From assembly GCF_036621135.1 (NCBI RefSeq), contig NZ_JAZIBG010000019.1, positions 248,001-312,000 of the forward strand: a stretch of 64,000 bases of DNA, in the 5' to 3' direction. The notes below the pieces were generated by a model that was not told where the DNA came from, did not search any database, and worked only from the letters and a program-made list of their open reading frames with translations. Numbering within the stretch: position 1 is the first letter of the stretch; each line of letters starts with the position of its first letter. Origin of the DNA: Aquincola agrisoli. GTDB lineage: Bacteria > Pseudomonadota > Gammaproteobacteria > Burkholderiales > Burkholderiaceae_C. The position numbers were made by a program, and so were the translations under genes. Of this stretch, positions 48,301 through 54,222 are shown piece after piece.

Positions 48301-49707
48301 CGTCGCGCGCTGCAAACCACTGGCGCCACCCGCCTGGGCGGCACGGTCGCCGCAGGCGCGCTGACGATCGACGGCGGCACGACGCTGGTCACCGACACGA
48401 CCGTCTCGGCAGGCCGGGTGGACTTCCGCGGCACCATCGGCGGGGCGCAGGCGCTCGTCGTGAACAGCGACGGCGCGACCCGCTTTGGCGGAGCGGTGAA
48501 CGTGGCCTCGGTCACCACCGATGCGGCGGGCACGCTGGCGCTCGACGGCGGCCGCATCACGACCACCGGCGCGCAGCGCTTCGGCGAACGTGCGGCGATC
48601 GGTGCCGACGTGGTGCTGACCGGCAGCAGCGTGCTGCTGGCCCAGGGCGCGCAGGGCACGGCGAGCCTCGCGATCGACGGCGCGGCCGACATCGGCGGCA
48701 CGCTCGACCTCGGCGCCTTGTCCATCACCGGCAGCAGCGCGCTGCGCACCGACAGCATCCGCACCAGCGGCGGCCAGCACTTCGGCGGCGACGTCGAGGC
48801 GGCGGGCGCGCTGACGCTGAGCGCGGGCGGCGCGGTGGACTTCGGCGCGGCCTTCCGGGCCGACAGCCTCGCGCTGGTGTCCGGCGACACGGCCACCTTC
48901 CGCGGCCCCGTCACGCTGCAGGGCCAGGGCGGCCTGCAGGCCGAGGCGCGCAGCCTGCGCTTCGAGGGCGCGGTCACGGCCATGCTGGGCGCGGTCTCGG
49001 TCACCAGCACCGACGCAGCCTCGGGCGTGGTGCACTTCGGCGGCCCCGTGCAGGCGGCCACGGGCCTGGTGCAGCAGGGCGGCTCGCGCGTCGAGTTGCC
49101 GGCCAGCATCCAGGTGGCCCGGGGCGCGATCCGCCTCGACGCGCCCGCCACGCTGCCGGCCGGCCTCGCGACGATCAGCACCGATGGCGACATCACGATG
49201 GCCGGCCTGGCGGGCGCGCAGACGGCGCTGACGATGGCGGCCGGCACCGGCGTGATCCGCATCGGCTCGGCCGGCGGCGACGCCGGCCACGTGCTCAACG
49301 TGGCGAGCCTGGCCGTGCCCACCGCGGCTTCGGCGCAGCTCCACGGCACCATCAACGGCCGCGGCGGGGCCTTTGCCGCCTCGATGATCGACAGCCTGCT
49401 GGTCGGTTCGCCCTGGTACATGAACGGCACGCCCTGGGGTCCGCTGGACACCGTGACGCGCCTGGCCACCGTGATCGTGCCGAACGCCGTCGTGCCCAGC
49501 ACCCCCGATGCCGCCGCCTTGTTCCGCGGCGTGACGGAGCGCGCGGCGCTGACGCCCGATGTGCTGGCCGTCTTCCGTGCGCCGCAGGTGCTCAGCATCG
49601 CGGGCGCCTCCAACCTCCTGAGCCACGATGAATCCCAGTCTTCAAGAGAACCGGCCGCCACGGCAGAAGCCTCGCCACCGCCCGCCGCGCCGGCGGGTGC
49701 GCGATGA
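36367..49707 (+). CDS. Giant filamentous haemagglutinin-like adhesin (TpsA)
   Basis: About 4,446 residues (roughly 420 kDa), secreted by the TpsB encoded upstream. An arginine-rich N-region and a hydrophobic segment (SGVVAVIAALLAGQGTALA) precede the mature start NPTGG. The TPS domain (about 55-330) shows INWQSFSVGAGQKVNFLQP, LVNPNGVVFGPG and GGLVASTANL. The rest is Gly/Ala/Thr/Ser-rich beta-helix repeat. Modules carrying DDGxxxTR lie at 38848-45990 and TTGAQxYG modules at 47431-48800. The C-terminus is short and Pro/Ala-rich, with no toxin or membrane-anchor domain. The start is a GTG ten bases after AGAAAG; TTG 36361 and GTG 36325 are alternatives. Confidence 0.92.
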   Translation: MNLFATTPSRKALRLRAAERRRQLRARRWGGPGFSLSGVVAVIAALLAGQGTALANPTGGQVVAGSATLNQKGPDTLDIHQSTHKAIINWQSFSVGAGQKVNFLQPGRGSVTLNRVLGNDPSAIFGQISAPGTVMLVNPNGVVFGPGSRVDVGGLVASTANLRDEDFLAGRYAFTQASPRADAAIVNQGTISIRDSGLAALVAPRVRNAGVIEARLGQVALGAAQTFTLDFHGDGLLSFDAGSAVQGALLEHSGRIQADGGSVLLTARAVKGVVDNVINTSGIVSAQSVGTQAGRIVLSGGEAGGVAVGGALDAAGRAAGEQGGRIVVNGQDVHLAAGAQLDASGAAGGGEVAVGSAGVASGYADKARSVTMEAGAAIRADALDDGRGGHATLWSDQSTTFAGDISVRGGARGGDGGFVEVSSHQNIGLSGQVDARADKGKTGDFLIDPATIRITDSSSSSNTTVSNNNTVTRGWLEGQSGSANLTLEATGQITIDAMAGQLINLATTAGHQFTLRSTQSDGIRFADAATEIRTAGGSIRLEAIGIDSTLANVGKLSTQGGGVTLLATRDVQLAGAVNAGAGTVSAQSLVGSVVNQAGSSPLVTGGQVEFRAAAGHVGAAGGALQSATTRLVVESGGNIVVGNAGTLTSLSLATTHSAGGAPFSYLLSSTGLTFEATDAITTGGATQLGRVQQAGALDFSFSADRSVALGALDVGGGAMSLTSTGGDLLAAAGGSLKAGTLALTAQGSTLTNGAIGSGASPLQTDVARLSATAGSGGVAVANASALVVDKLNATGASSVTAAGDLTAGRIATGNAALALTSQAGQVLDDGDATTRADAGAGTLTVQAATGIGSPGAAFDFNAGTLTAQTAQGDIAASARGSVNADVRTGDGAITLASAGALAATRAATGTSRVGNDITLSAQDNLSAGEVDAGTLGNVSLSSTAGSVQGASGTGRIVADQLTLSAATGIGNGTALRTAVRTVSASTAAGALQIAQNGDLVATSLLAGASQSVAVDVVGGQLQVGSVGASSGSLSSASLTAQGAIVDDGQAGTRVAANSVTLRAGASIGAPAAAIGTAATSLTLAAVGDVYVGNSRMLTALDITHAHTTPGASNQISLSSPYLDFSITDDGSRYTLSRLVGANLNTLRFSGDQGIVAGTIKAAGSVTLQAGAGDILDDGQSQTRITGSSVTLSAAAGKLGTASAALGVATSNLSATTQGDLYAHSITDLAQLTIDSRHADAASTSILQITAPSLKAVLTDTAGGLVVGSFTDVTSLNLNLKSDRDITLGAVDLTSSGTARFESTTGAITDDGLKSTAVLANSVTLAAVGALGAGGGAHLDVATSTLNASGSRIDINLQRPYGSSNTTHVTALGTVSSTGDVTIAADRGDLRVGNLNAGGNVALTVRDGAMPVSMSGAVNATGTVALNATGDIGTAGATLTVTGSEVTAASSNGSVRFNTNGSTRVADVHTAGGDITIASSGQLAVGTLNAGSGTLTLSSGVSSGSIVGITPGGATLTGQKLVLSSATGAVGSLDAPLAINAPDVAVTARGQIGLANALAFTRLAIDRTSVAGNDFGTLVTGANLAAFSMTESSAGYRLDALTATSPLAFSYSGVRGIGIGHVDNAGGSVSLTSTGGSLTADAGGAANIRATSVSLAAGSSQSIGTATDAVRVDGAASLSLSAGRDIHADSATALQALAIHNTNTSGTAGQFGITAAGQTVALADDGTDVTLSVGGANTLQSFGYSGTASRNLVVGAVAASGDVTLSVAGSGAQGSLRSDGGSGRITAGSVTLTASGTDSSATAGQIGASGTALRTTASQLAIEAKGDVRVDNGGQALDSLTLALSHKAADAAPSTYSLTGLGGGSFSLTDGSTQSLGFISNGADFRLTTDRALATSTINVGAAGSVALETQGSGAYLGGSSYQAASINRLSGSITAGSVSLSAKGYNAHVGNSATLSTATQSLTVATGGNVSISNSSTLSSLGLDLTHNISGTNTNSYSLSSNGGFTFSVTDSTGTSGLSLNSVSQSGLAFSLKADRTITAASVNMGPGSVKLESHTIRSNGGTSIIADELTLAGGSVYGSDGTVALGTTVNKLNTQLTQSLKLSNTGALALGSNAVGSSADITAAGNITQAGGRFVAPSLSLRSSNGSLGAPGAELLTQSRQLTLSAGGSIRADNSVDLFSLTVDARAPNATPTTLAITAAGLDWSVTDTGTAYRLDRVVDASGLDFSFTGNRAIELGALDVQPGRNLTVSAAGSAGLDITRGAAGDALLRAGKVNLLATGSIGTNAMHMLTEAASLALTTGANAYVDNTLDLSALSLTSTQTAGAGTYQVGATGLVFDVVDNGTTTTVNQVADGTGLNFTLDTQHAQEIRVIDTTAAGTVTLRGANGMAGSTDVGHPGRITAAAVTMHTTGGAANLGNDTVITAPQLTLTLAGSADLVSDVLLESISLETTGSSARTIGIAAAGGLAFSGVDNGSTTTLSLAEGQHNGLALNVTSSRGLVLGDIDTGIAGQVSLHARSGSIVDDGDGATRIDAATLSLSTQSGGIGSGGLAIDAQAGRVTASAQGGALGLALRDTAAISSLSATGGIAVSNLGGDIAMGSVDAKGQAFSFDNQGGSLLSGSISNATSVTLSAQGSIGSDSTLQIYPQSSGTVTLTASAAAANGARGSIDISAGYALNAASVTAAGDVKLSSGSQSNLTFGTITTAGKVTLSSAAGIYGNSVGNLITGSSVSLLTAYTSAAGGSIGTSGTRVRVNTSDLTLQSRNDLYITGLADLDSLSIARGQYATYTSNGTLSVNASNLTMSATDNGTTTLTNLVDSTGLKFSYVTNGDVAVGNVNVGSSGTVALTASGGSGSRSIAATSGSSLITADSVTLATSGSAGAIGSAGTALGLATAHVTASTGSGGLYLKQAGSAELSNLSTTGALSFTASSGDITLGSLSYGSNSALTLTATNGRILAGGSGGVITGNGAVTLTAGQGIGTELAPILFGTRSKAAGAQAVTASVTGTGDVHVVGTGDFTGGLDVSTHDGAINVRTAGALSLLGAHSDADALGREITVVAGGNLTVGEVTAGTTAGRVSLTSTGGSINWEAGSHQLTAFAVDLYGATGVGTSGNRMGAEAQRLSVGSAGSIYLQTVDGTALTRAYSTTGTIDIAGSGDLLLGSLSTSGGNIQVATTGAGSDIIAGQIDAQGGRVTLNAGGQLLDDGDVRTRVNGGDLRLTAGQGIGAAGAALQTRAAAITAEVTGAGALVLANDLAGPVTLASLKTANGAIDVHTAGDTTVTSAVSTTSHADNDIGITSGGALVVGQVDAKALGGVSLSAQGAITAASNSALVRGASASLVSTTGIGAEVNGSVQALRTDVAAFDRLAATAAGSLVAIDNVGTGTLVLGSNTVDVGAGSSLSLSTAGALDASAGIAPVLEHLSLAAAGTLTVPAGGLSATQTLSLSGGDVVAAGATPRALTLQAGAITLRSGAAGGDLRLDTTTTSLDAALTGAGALMVDNTGTLASATLATANGDIEAGSSAGLTATSVTAGGTNRTVTLAAAGGDLTAGAIDAGATGRIVLQAAGSLLTADGGTLNAAALDLTSATAIGSAASAFQVTAGRVAAQVTGAGDIHLASAGALTLDRIATHNGSITAEAAGDLTGAAAISAGHGGSVTLASQRGGVTLQHALATSGDLAVTGTQIAVGDVTTGGAQRFTGTTTLTGNLAGTAIVVDGDLILAGADRLLDTRSGSGGVQVNGTLDGGGHAATLRAGSGDVALAGAAGQLAGLTIEGRQITLADVGTSGAQYYTGATVLAGQYTTGGGAFTVDGTATLAKDVRIDAGNGALRLAGNVSGAQALDLRSSGGARLDGSVDIAALQAGGGTLALNGGSVRTTGAQTYGGAVVLGADTVLEAGGDVRIEAGASGAHALAINTAGDTRLDGTLTLGAITTDAPGTLHLAGGRITTTGAQAYGERVVLDADTVLAGASVGLEAGVDGGRRALQTTGATRLGGTVAAGALTIDGGTTLVTDTTVSAGRVDFRGTIGGAQALVVNSDGATRFGGAVNVASVTTDAAGTLALDGGRITTTGAQRFGERAAIGADVVLTGSSVLLAQGAQGTASLAIDGAADIGGTLDLGALSITGSSALRTDSIRTSGGQHFGGDVEAAGALTLSAGGAVDFGAAFRADSLALVSGDTATFRGPVTLQGQGGLQAEARSLRFEGAVTAMLGAVSVTSTDAASGVVHFGGPVQAATGLVQQGGSRVELPASIQVARGAIRLDAPATLPAGLATISTDGDITMAGLAGAQTALTMAAGTGVIRIGSAGGDAGHVLNVASLAVPTAASAQLHGTINGRGGAFAASMIDSLLVGSPWYMNGTPWGPLDTVTRLATVIVPNAVVPSTPDAAALFRGVTERAALTPDVLAVFRAPQVLSIAGASNLLSHDESQSSREPAATAEASPPPAAPAGAR
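38848..45990 (+). repeat. DDGxxxTR-box modules inside the TpsA gene
   Basis: Diverged modules each begin with an Asp-Asp-Gly box followed by a Thr-Arg (or Thr-Ala) step. Boxes begin at 38848, 39502, 39892, 40291, 43936 and 45973. Consecutive boxes at 39502, 39892 and 40291 are 390 and 399 bp apart, giving a unit near 130 residues. Each unit continues with a VTLxA strand, an LGTA-type turn and a DRxIxxG strand, as expected for stacked beta-helix coils. Confidence 0.75.
47431..48800 (+). repeat. TTGAQxYG modules inside the TpsA gene
   Basis: A second repeat type in the distal adhesin, with the core T-T/S-G-A/G-Q-x-Y/F beginning at 47431, 47713, 47986, 48202, 48562 and 48763 (spacings 282, 273, 216, 360 and 201 bp). 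The copies at 48202 and 48562 are nearly identical at the DNA level around GGCCGCATCACGACCACCGG, suggesting a recent internal duplication or gene conversion. Confidence 0.75.
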
Positions 49708-49717
49708 GGCGCCGCGC

Positions 49718-50497
49718 ATGACGAGCCCCACCCTGGCCTCGCCGGAGACGGCGGCGCAGGCCGCGCCGGCCCCGGTCGGCGGGATGCCCCTCTTCTACCG
49801 GCGCCCCCGCGTGCTGCGGCCGGCGCTGCATGCCGGCCTGTCGCTGGCGCCGGCGGGCGACTACCGCTTTGCGGCGTCCGCCAACGCGGTGCCGCTGCTG
49901 GCCTCGGAGCTTCCCACCGCGGCGAGGCATTTCCCCATCGTCTTCAGCCGCGAGGCGGTGCCGCATCCGATGGCGGTGCTGGGCCTGCGTGCCGGCCACA
50001 ACGCGTTCGTCGAGGCGGACGGCCGCTGGCGTGCCGGCAGCTACATGCCGGCCTACGTGCGACGCCATCCGTTCATCTTCGTCGAGGGCGAGGGGGCGGG
50101 CGGGCCGCGCTTCACGCTGTGCGTCGACGAGGAGGCCGCCACGGTGGTGCCCGGCCGCGGCAACCCCTTCTTCGACGAGGCGGGCCAGCCCACCGCGGCG
50201 ACGCGCAGCGCGCTCGACTTCTGCCGCGACTACCAGATGCACCATCACGCGACGGCCGAGCTGGGGCGTGCGCTGCTGGCGGCCGACCTGCTCGTCGAGC
50301 ACCGCGCCGACGTGGCGCTGCGCGACGGCGAGCGCCTGAGCCTGTCGGGCTTCCGGGTGATCGACGAAGCGCGCTTCGCCCAACTGCCGGACGAGACCTT
50401 CCTGGAGTGGCGCGCCAAGGGCTGGCTGCCCGCGATCTACGCGCAGCTGGGGTCCGCGTCGGCCTGGTCGTCGCTGATCGACCGCCTGGCCGACTGA
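49718..50497 (+). CDS. SapC family protein
   Basis: A 259-residue protein of the SapC family. Landmarks are FYRRPRVLRPALHAGLSLAP, LASELPTAARHFPIVFS, PAYVRRHPFIF, LCVDEEAATVV, FDEAGQPT and LSGFRVIDEARFAQLPDETF. Family members are cytosolic proteins linked in name to S-layer secretion loci in Campylobacter, but their activity is unknown. GAGG (49706-49709) lies 8 bp before the chosen ATG and overlaps the adhesin stop, so it is probably co-translated with TpsA. Its last 61 bp are antisense to the 3' end of earP. Confidence 0.85.
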   Translation: MTSPTLASPETAAQAAPAPVGGMPLFYRRPRVLRPALHAGLSLAPAGDYRFAASANAVPLLASELPTAARHFPIVFSREAVPHPMAVLGLRAGHNAFVEADGRWRAGSYMPAYVRRHPFIFVEGEGAGGPRFTLCVDEEAATVVPGRGNPFFDEAGQPTAATRSALDFCRDYQMHHHATAELGRALLAADLLVEHRADVALRDGERLSLSGFRVIDEARFAQLPDETFLEWRAKGWLPAIYAQLGSASAWSSLIDRLAD

Positions 50498-51606
50498 AAC
50501 GCCAGCAGCTGCGTGACGAGGTCGGGCTGCGCGAGCAGCCGGCCGCGCCACGCCTCGCAGGCCGTGCGCCAGGCCCGGGCGTCGGGCCAGGGCGTGCCGG
50601 CCGCGAGCGCGCCGGCCGTCGGCGCGATGCCGTTCCAGGCATGCCACAGCGCCCGCACGCCGGCTGCCAACGCGGGGCCGGCGTCCTGCTGCCACAGCCC
50701 GAGCAGGGCATCGAGCTTGGCCACGTGCGCGTCGTCGTGCTGCGGATAGATGTGCCACGCGAAGGGTGCGCCCGCCCACATCGCCCGCACGATCGAATCC
50801 TCACCACGGACGAAGTTCAGGTCGCAGGACCACAGCAGGCGGTCGAACCCGGCCTGCGGGAGCCAGGGCATGGCGTGCACGCGCAGCCGGCCCGCCGAAG
50901 GCCGCCGCGCGAGGGCCTCGAACGCCGACAAGGCCGGCGCCTGCGATGCGCCGGCGCATACCAGCATCAGCGTCGGCGCTTCGTCGAGCCGCTCCATCAG
51001 CGCACCGAACGGCGCGCCCGGGTAGGCGAAGAGGCTGGCGACCCGCTCCCCCGGCCGGCGCCGCAGGCCGAAGCCGGCCAGCCAGGCGTCGCGGTCGAAG
51101 GCTTCACGCTCGGCCATCAGGCCGGGCTCGCGCAGCAGGCCGCCGGTGCGCACCGTGAAGCCTGGGTAGAAGAACCACTTCGTCAGCCCGTTGCGCTGCG
51201 GCGAGGGCAGGCCGTGGCTGCGCTCGACGTAGCCTTCGGCACTCAGGTACTCGAGATTGATCCACACCGGCGCCACCGCCGCCGCGGCCATGCGGTCGAC
51301 GAAGGCCGGCGGCGGATCGCACCCGAAGGTCTCGACCACGACGTCGCCCGGGTCCATGCCGGCGGGCGGGTCGCCCCACGGCAGCACCTGCACGCCGGGT
51401 GCGCCGTGCGGGGCCATCCAGGCGAGCGGCGCGCCGTCGTCGAGCCACAGCCGCACCGCATGGCCGCGGGCGGCGAGGCCGGCCGCGAGCCGCCAGCTCA
51501 CGCCCACGTCGCCATAGTTGTCGATCACGCGGCAGAAGAGATCCCAGCGCAAGCCGCCCGCAGGCGGCTGCGCCGGCGGGCGGGGCGGTGGCTGGGGGCT
51601 GGGCAT
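50437..51606 (-). CDS. earP: Elongation factor P arginine rhamnosyltransferase
   Basis: A 389-residue GT-B inverting transferase that moves rhamnose from dTDP-L-rhamnose to Arg32 of EF-P. The N-terminal motif CRVIDNYGDVGVSWRLA holds the catalytic-region Asp29 and Asp33. The nucleotide-binding RGEDS motif contains Glu269, the equivalent of the essential glutamate in Pseudomonas EarP. YPGFTVRTGGLLREP is also conserved. The ATG at 51606 is divergent from uvrC (35 bp between starts). The matching Arg32-type efp is encoded about 16 kb away. Confidence 0.94.
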   Translation of the reverse strand: MPSPQPPPRPPAQPPAGGLRWDLFCRVIDNYGDVGVSWRLAAGLAARGHAVRLWLDDGAPLAWMAPHGAPGVQVLPWGDPPAGMDPGDVVVETFGCDPPPAFVDRMAAAAVAPVWINLEYLSAEGYVERSHGLPSPQRNGLTKWFFYPGFTVRTGGLLREPGLMAEREAFDRDAWLAGFGLRRRPGERVASLFAYPGAPFGALMERLDEAPTLMLVCAGASQAPALSAFEALARRPSAGRLRVHAMPWLPQAGFDRLLWSCDLNFVRGEDSIVRAMWAGAPFAWHIYPQHDDAHVAKLDALLGLWQQDAGPALAAGVRALWHAWNGIAPTAGALAAGTPWPDARAWRTACEAWRGRLLAQPDLVTQLLAFQSARRSISDDQADADPSCA

Positions 51607-51641
51607 CGCGGGATTATCGAAGCGGCACAATCCGCGGTCCG

Positions 51642-53708
51642 ATGAACGCGCAGCCCCCTGTTCCCGCCGAGCCCGCGGCCCCGACGCCCGGCGACGCCGG
51701 CCCCGATGCATCCGCCCAAGCCGCCGCGCAGCGCGAGCGCCTGCTGGCCGAGGTGGCCGCGCTGCCGCCGCTGCCGGGCGTCTACCGCTACTTCGATGCC
51801 GGCGGCAACGTGCTGTACGTCGGCAAGGCGCGCAGCCTGAAGAAGCGGGTCGCGAGCTACTTCCAGAAGGACCACGGCGGCACGCGCATCGGCCACATGG
51901 TCGGCCGCATCGCGCGGCTGGAGACGACGGTGGTCCGCACCGAGGCCGAGGCGCTGCTGCTCGAGAACAACCTGATCAAGACGTTGAACCCGAAGTTCAA
52001 CATCCTGTTCCGGGACGACAAGAGCTACCCCTACCTGAAGATCACCGGCGCGCGGGCGTCGGGCAGCGAGGCCGATTCGGCCTCGACGCGCTTCCCGCGC
52101 GTGGCCTATTACCGCGGCGCGGTCGACCGCCGGCACCGCTACTTCGGCCCGTACCCGGGCGCGTGGGCGGTGAAGGAATCGATCCTGCTGATCCAGAAGG
52201 TGTTCCGACTGCGCACCTGCGAGGACACGGTGTTCGCGAACCGCAGCCGGCCCTGCCTGCTGTACCAGATCCACCGCTGCACCGCGCCGTGCGTCGGCTT
52301 CATCGGCGCCGACGACTACGCGCGCGATGTGAGCCATGCCGAGCGCTTCCTGCTCGGCGAGACGCAGGAGGTGCTCGACGACCTGCAGCAGCGCATGATG
52401 GCCCACGCCGAGGCGCTGGAGTTCGAGAAGGCGGCGGCGCTGCGCAACCAGATCAGCGCGCTGTCGCGTGTGCTGCACCAGCAGTCGGTCGAGACGAACA
52501 GCCTGTCCATGTCGGACAAGGACGTCGACATCCTCGCCGTGCGCGTGCAGGGCGGGCGGGCCTGCGTGAACCTCGCGATGGTGCGCGGCAGCCGCCACCT
52601 GGGCGATCGCGCCTACTTCCCGGCGCACGTGGAGGACGCCACCGCGGTGGCCGGCGACGCCGCGGCCGGTGAGATCGACGACGAGGCCGCCGCGCGGCCG
52701 GCCGCGGCGCCGGTGGAGGTCCAGGTGCTGGAGGCCTTCATCGCGCAGCACTACCTCGGCAATGCCGTGCCGCCGCTGCTGCTGCTGAGCCATGCGGTCG
52801 ACAAGGCGCTGCTGGAGATGCTCTCGGCGCAGGGCGGCACCCGCGTGAGCGCGCAGCACCAGCCGCGCGAGCAGCGGCGCATCTGGCTGGAGATGGCCGA
52901 CAAGGGCGCGCAGATCGCGCTGGCGCGCCTGCTGGCGGAGGAGGGGTCGCAGCGCGAGCGCACGCGGGCCCTGGCCGATGCACTGGGCCTGGAGGTCGAT
53001 CCGCTGGAGGCGCTGCGCATCGAGTGCTTCGACATCAGCCACACCGCCGGCGAATCGACGCAGGCGAGCTGCGTCGTGTTCGAGAACCACCAGATGCAGA
53101 GCGCGCAGTACCGCCGCTACAACATCACCGGCATCACCGGCGGCGACGACTACGCCGCCATGCGGCAGGTGCTGTCGCGGCGCTACGGCAAGATCGCCGA
53201 GGCGCTGGCGGCACAGGCGCAGGAAGGCATCGCGCCCGGCGACCCGGGCGCCCGCGTGCGCATGCCCGACCTCGTGCTCGTCGACGGTGGCCGCGGCCAG
53301 GTGTCGATGGCGCGCGAGGTCTTCGCGTCGCTCGGGCTCGACGTGGGGCTGATCGTGGGCGTCGAGAAAGGCGAGGGCCGCAAGGTCGGGCTGGAGGAAC
53401 TGGTGTTCGCCGATGGCCGGCCGAAGGTGTACCTCGGCCATGACTCGGCCGCGCTGATGCTGGTGGCGCAGATCCGCGACGAGGCGCACCGCTTCGCGAT
53501 CACCGGCATGCGTGCCAAGCGCGCGAGCGTGCGCACCGGCGGCAGCAAGCTCGAGGAGATCCCGGGCGTGGGCCCCAAGAAGCGCGCGCGCCTGCTGCAG
53601 CGCTTCGGGGGTGCGCGGGGCGTGGCCAACGCGAGCGTCGACGAACTGACGGCGGTCGAAGGCATATCCAAACAACTGGCGGAGGACATCTACCGTGCAT
53701 TGCATTGA
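51642..53708 (+). CDS. uvrC: Excinuclease ABC subunit C
   Basis: A 688-residue nuclease making both incisions in nucleotide excision repair. The N-terminal GIY-YIG domain shows LPGVYRYFDAGGNVLYVGKA. A UVR domain (EALEFEKAAALRNQI) binds UvrB. The RNase H-like nuclease follows with CFDISHTAGESTQASCVVFE and VLVDGGRGQ, and a C-terminal helix-hairpin-helix (IPGVGPKKRARLLQRFGG) ends the protein. A 35-residue Ala/Pro-rich N-terminal extension precedes the GIY-YIG core. Its stop lies 14 bp inside the next gene, indicating coupling. Confidence 0.96.
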   Translation: MNAQPPVPAEPAAPTPGDAGPDASAQAAAQRERLLAEVAALPPLPGVYRYFDAGGNVLYVGKARSLKKRVASYFQKDHGGTRIGHMVGRIARLETTVVRTEAEALLLENNLIKTLNPKFNILFRDDKSYPYLKITGARASGSEADSASTRFPRVAYYRGAVDRRHRYFGPYPGAWAVKESILLIQKVFRLRTCEDTVFANRSRPCLLYQIHRCTAPCVGFIGADDYARDVSHAERFLLGETQEVLDDLQQRMMAHAEALEFEKAAALRNQISALSRVLHQQSVETNSLSMSDKDVDILAVRVQGGRACVNLAMVRGSRHLGDRAYFPAHVEDATAVAGDAAAGEIDDEAAARPAAAPVEVQVLEAFIAQHYLGNAVPPLLLLSHAVDKALLEMLSAQGGTRVSAQHQPREQRRIWLEMADKGAQIALARLLAEEGSQRERTRALADALGLEVDPLEALRIECFDISHTAGESTQASCVVFENHQMQSAQYRRYNITGITGGDDYAAMRQVLSRRYGKIAEALAAQAQEGIAPGDPGARVRMPDLVLVDGGRGQVSMAREVFASLGLDVGLIVGVEKGEGRKVGLEELVFADGRPKVYLGHDSAALMLVAQIRDEAHRFAITGMRAKRASVRTGGSKLEEIPGVGPKKRARLLQRFGGARGVANASVDELTAVEGISKQLAEDIYRALH

Positions 53709-54180
53709 ATGGCGCCCGGTGCGCCGGCTGGCCGCCGTGGCTGTGGCCCTACTGATGGCGGCCTGCGGGTCGCAGGGGCCGCGGCCCGAACCGCGGCCGT
53801 CCGCACCCGGTGCGCGCCCGCCGGCACCGGCCGCGCCGTCGGCGGCCGTGCCTGCGCGCAGCTGGCAGGAATACAAGCTGCAGGCGGCGCGGCGCCTCGT
53901 CGAGGCGAATCCGGAGCGCACCTACCTCGGCGAGGTGCAGCAGCCGCTGCTGGCCATCCCCGTGCTCGAGATCGAGCTGAACGCCGACGGCAGCGTGCGC
54001 CACATCAAGGTGTCGCGCAAGCCGGGCCAGGCGCTCGACACGGTCGACCTGGCGATCGCCGCGGTGCGCCGCGCCGCGCCCTTCGGCGACGTGCGCCACC
54101 TGCCGCGGCCCTGGGTGTTCAACGAGGTGTTCCTGTTCAACGACGAACGCCGCTTCAAGCCGCGCATGCTCGATGAATGA
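53695..54180 (+). CDS. TonB C-terminal-like periplasmic lipoprotein
   Basis: A 161-residue protein starting with GTG inside the end of uvrC. The signal peptide ends in a lipobox, LMAAC, followed by a Pro/Ala/Arg-rich linker (residues about 25-55). A C-terminal alpha/beta domain with LEIELNADGSVRHIKVSRKPG and VDLAIAAVRRAAPFGD resembles the TonB C-terminal fold. No membrane anchor of the classic TonB type is present, so it is not a standard energy transducer. Its role is unknown. Confidence 0.8.
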   Translation: MHCIEWRPVRRLAAVAVALLMAACGSQGPRPEPRPSAPGARPPAPAAPSAAVPARSWQEYKLQAARRLVEANPERTYLGEVQQPLLAIPVLEIELNADGSVRHIKVSRKPGQALDTVDLAIAAVRRAAPFGDVRHLPRPWVFNEVFLFNDERRFKPRMLDE

Positions 54181-54222
54181 CGGCACCGCCTGCGCCGCAG
54201 GGCATGCAAGGTAGCATCGGCC

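Noticed and set aside
46567..49626. Second long minus-strand open frame opposite the distal adhesin
   Set aside because: Same reason: biased composition, no recognisable domain, and it continues the antisense shadow pattern.
36367..49707. Contact-dependent inhibition (CdiA) toxin
   Set aside because: No VENN-type motif, toxin domain or downstream immunity-sized gene; the next gene is SapC.
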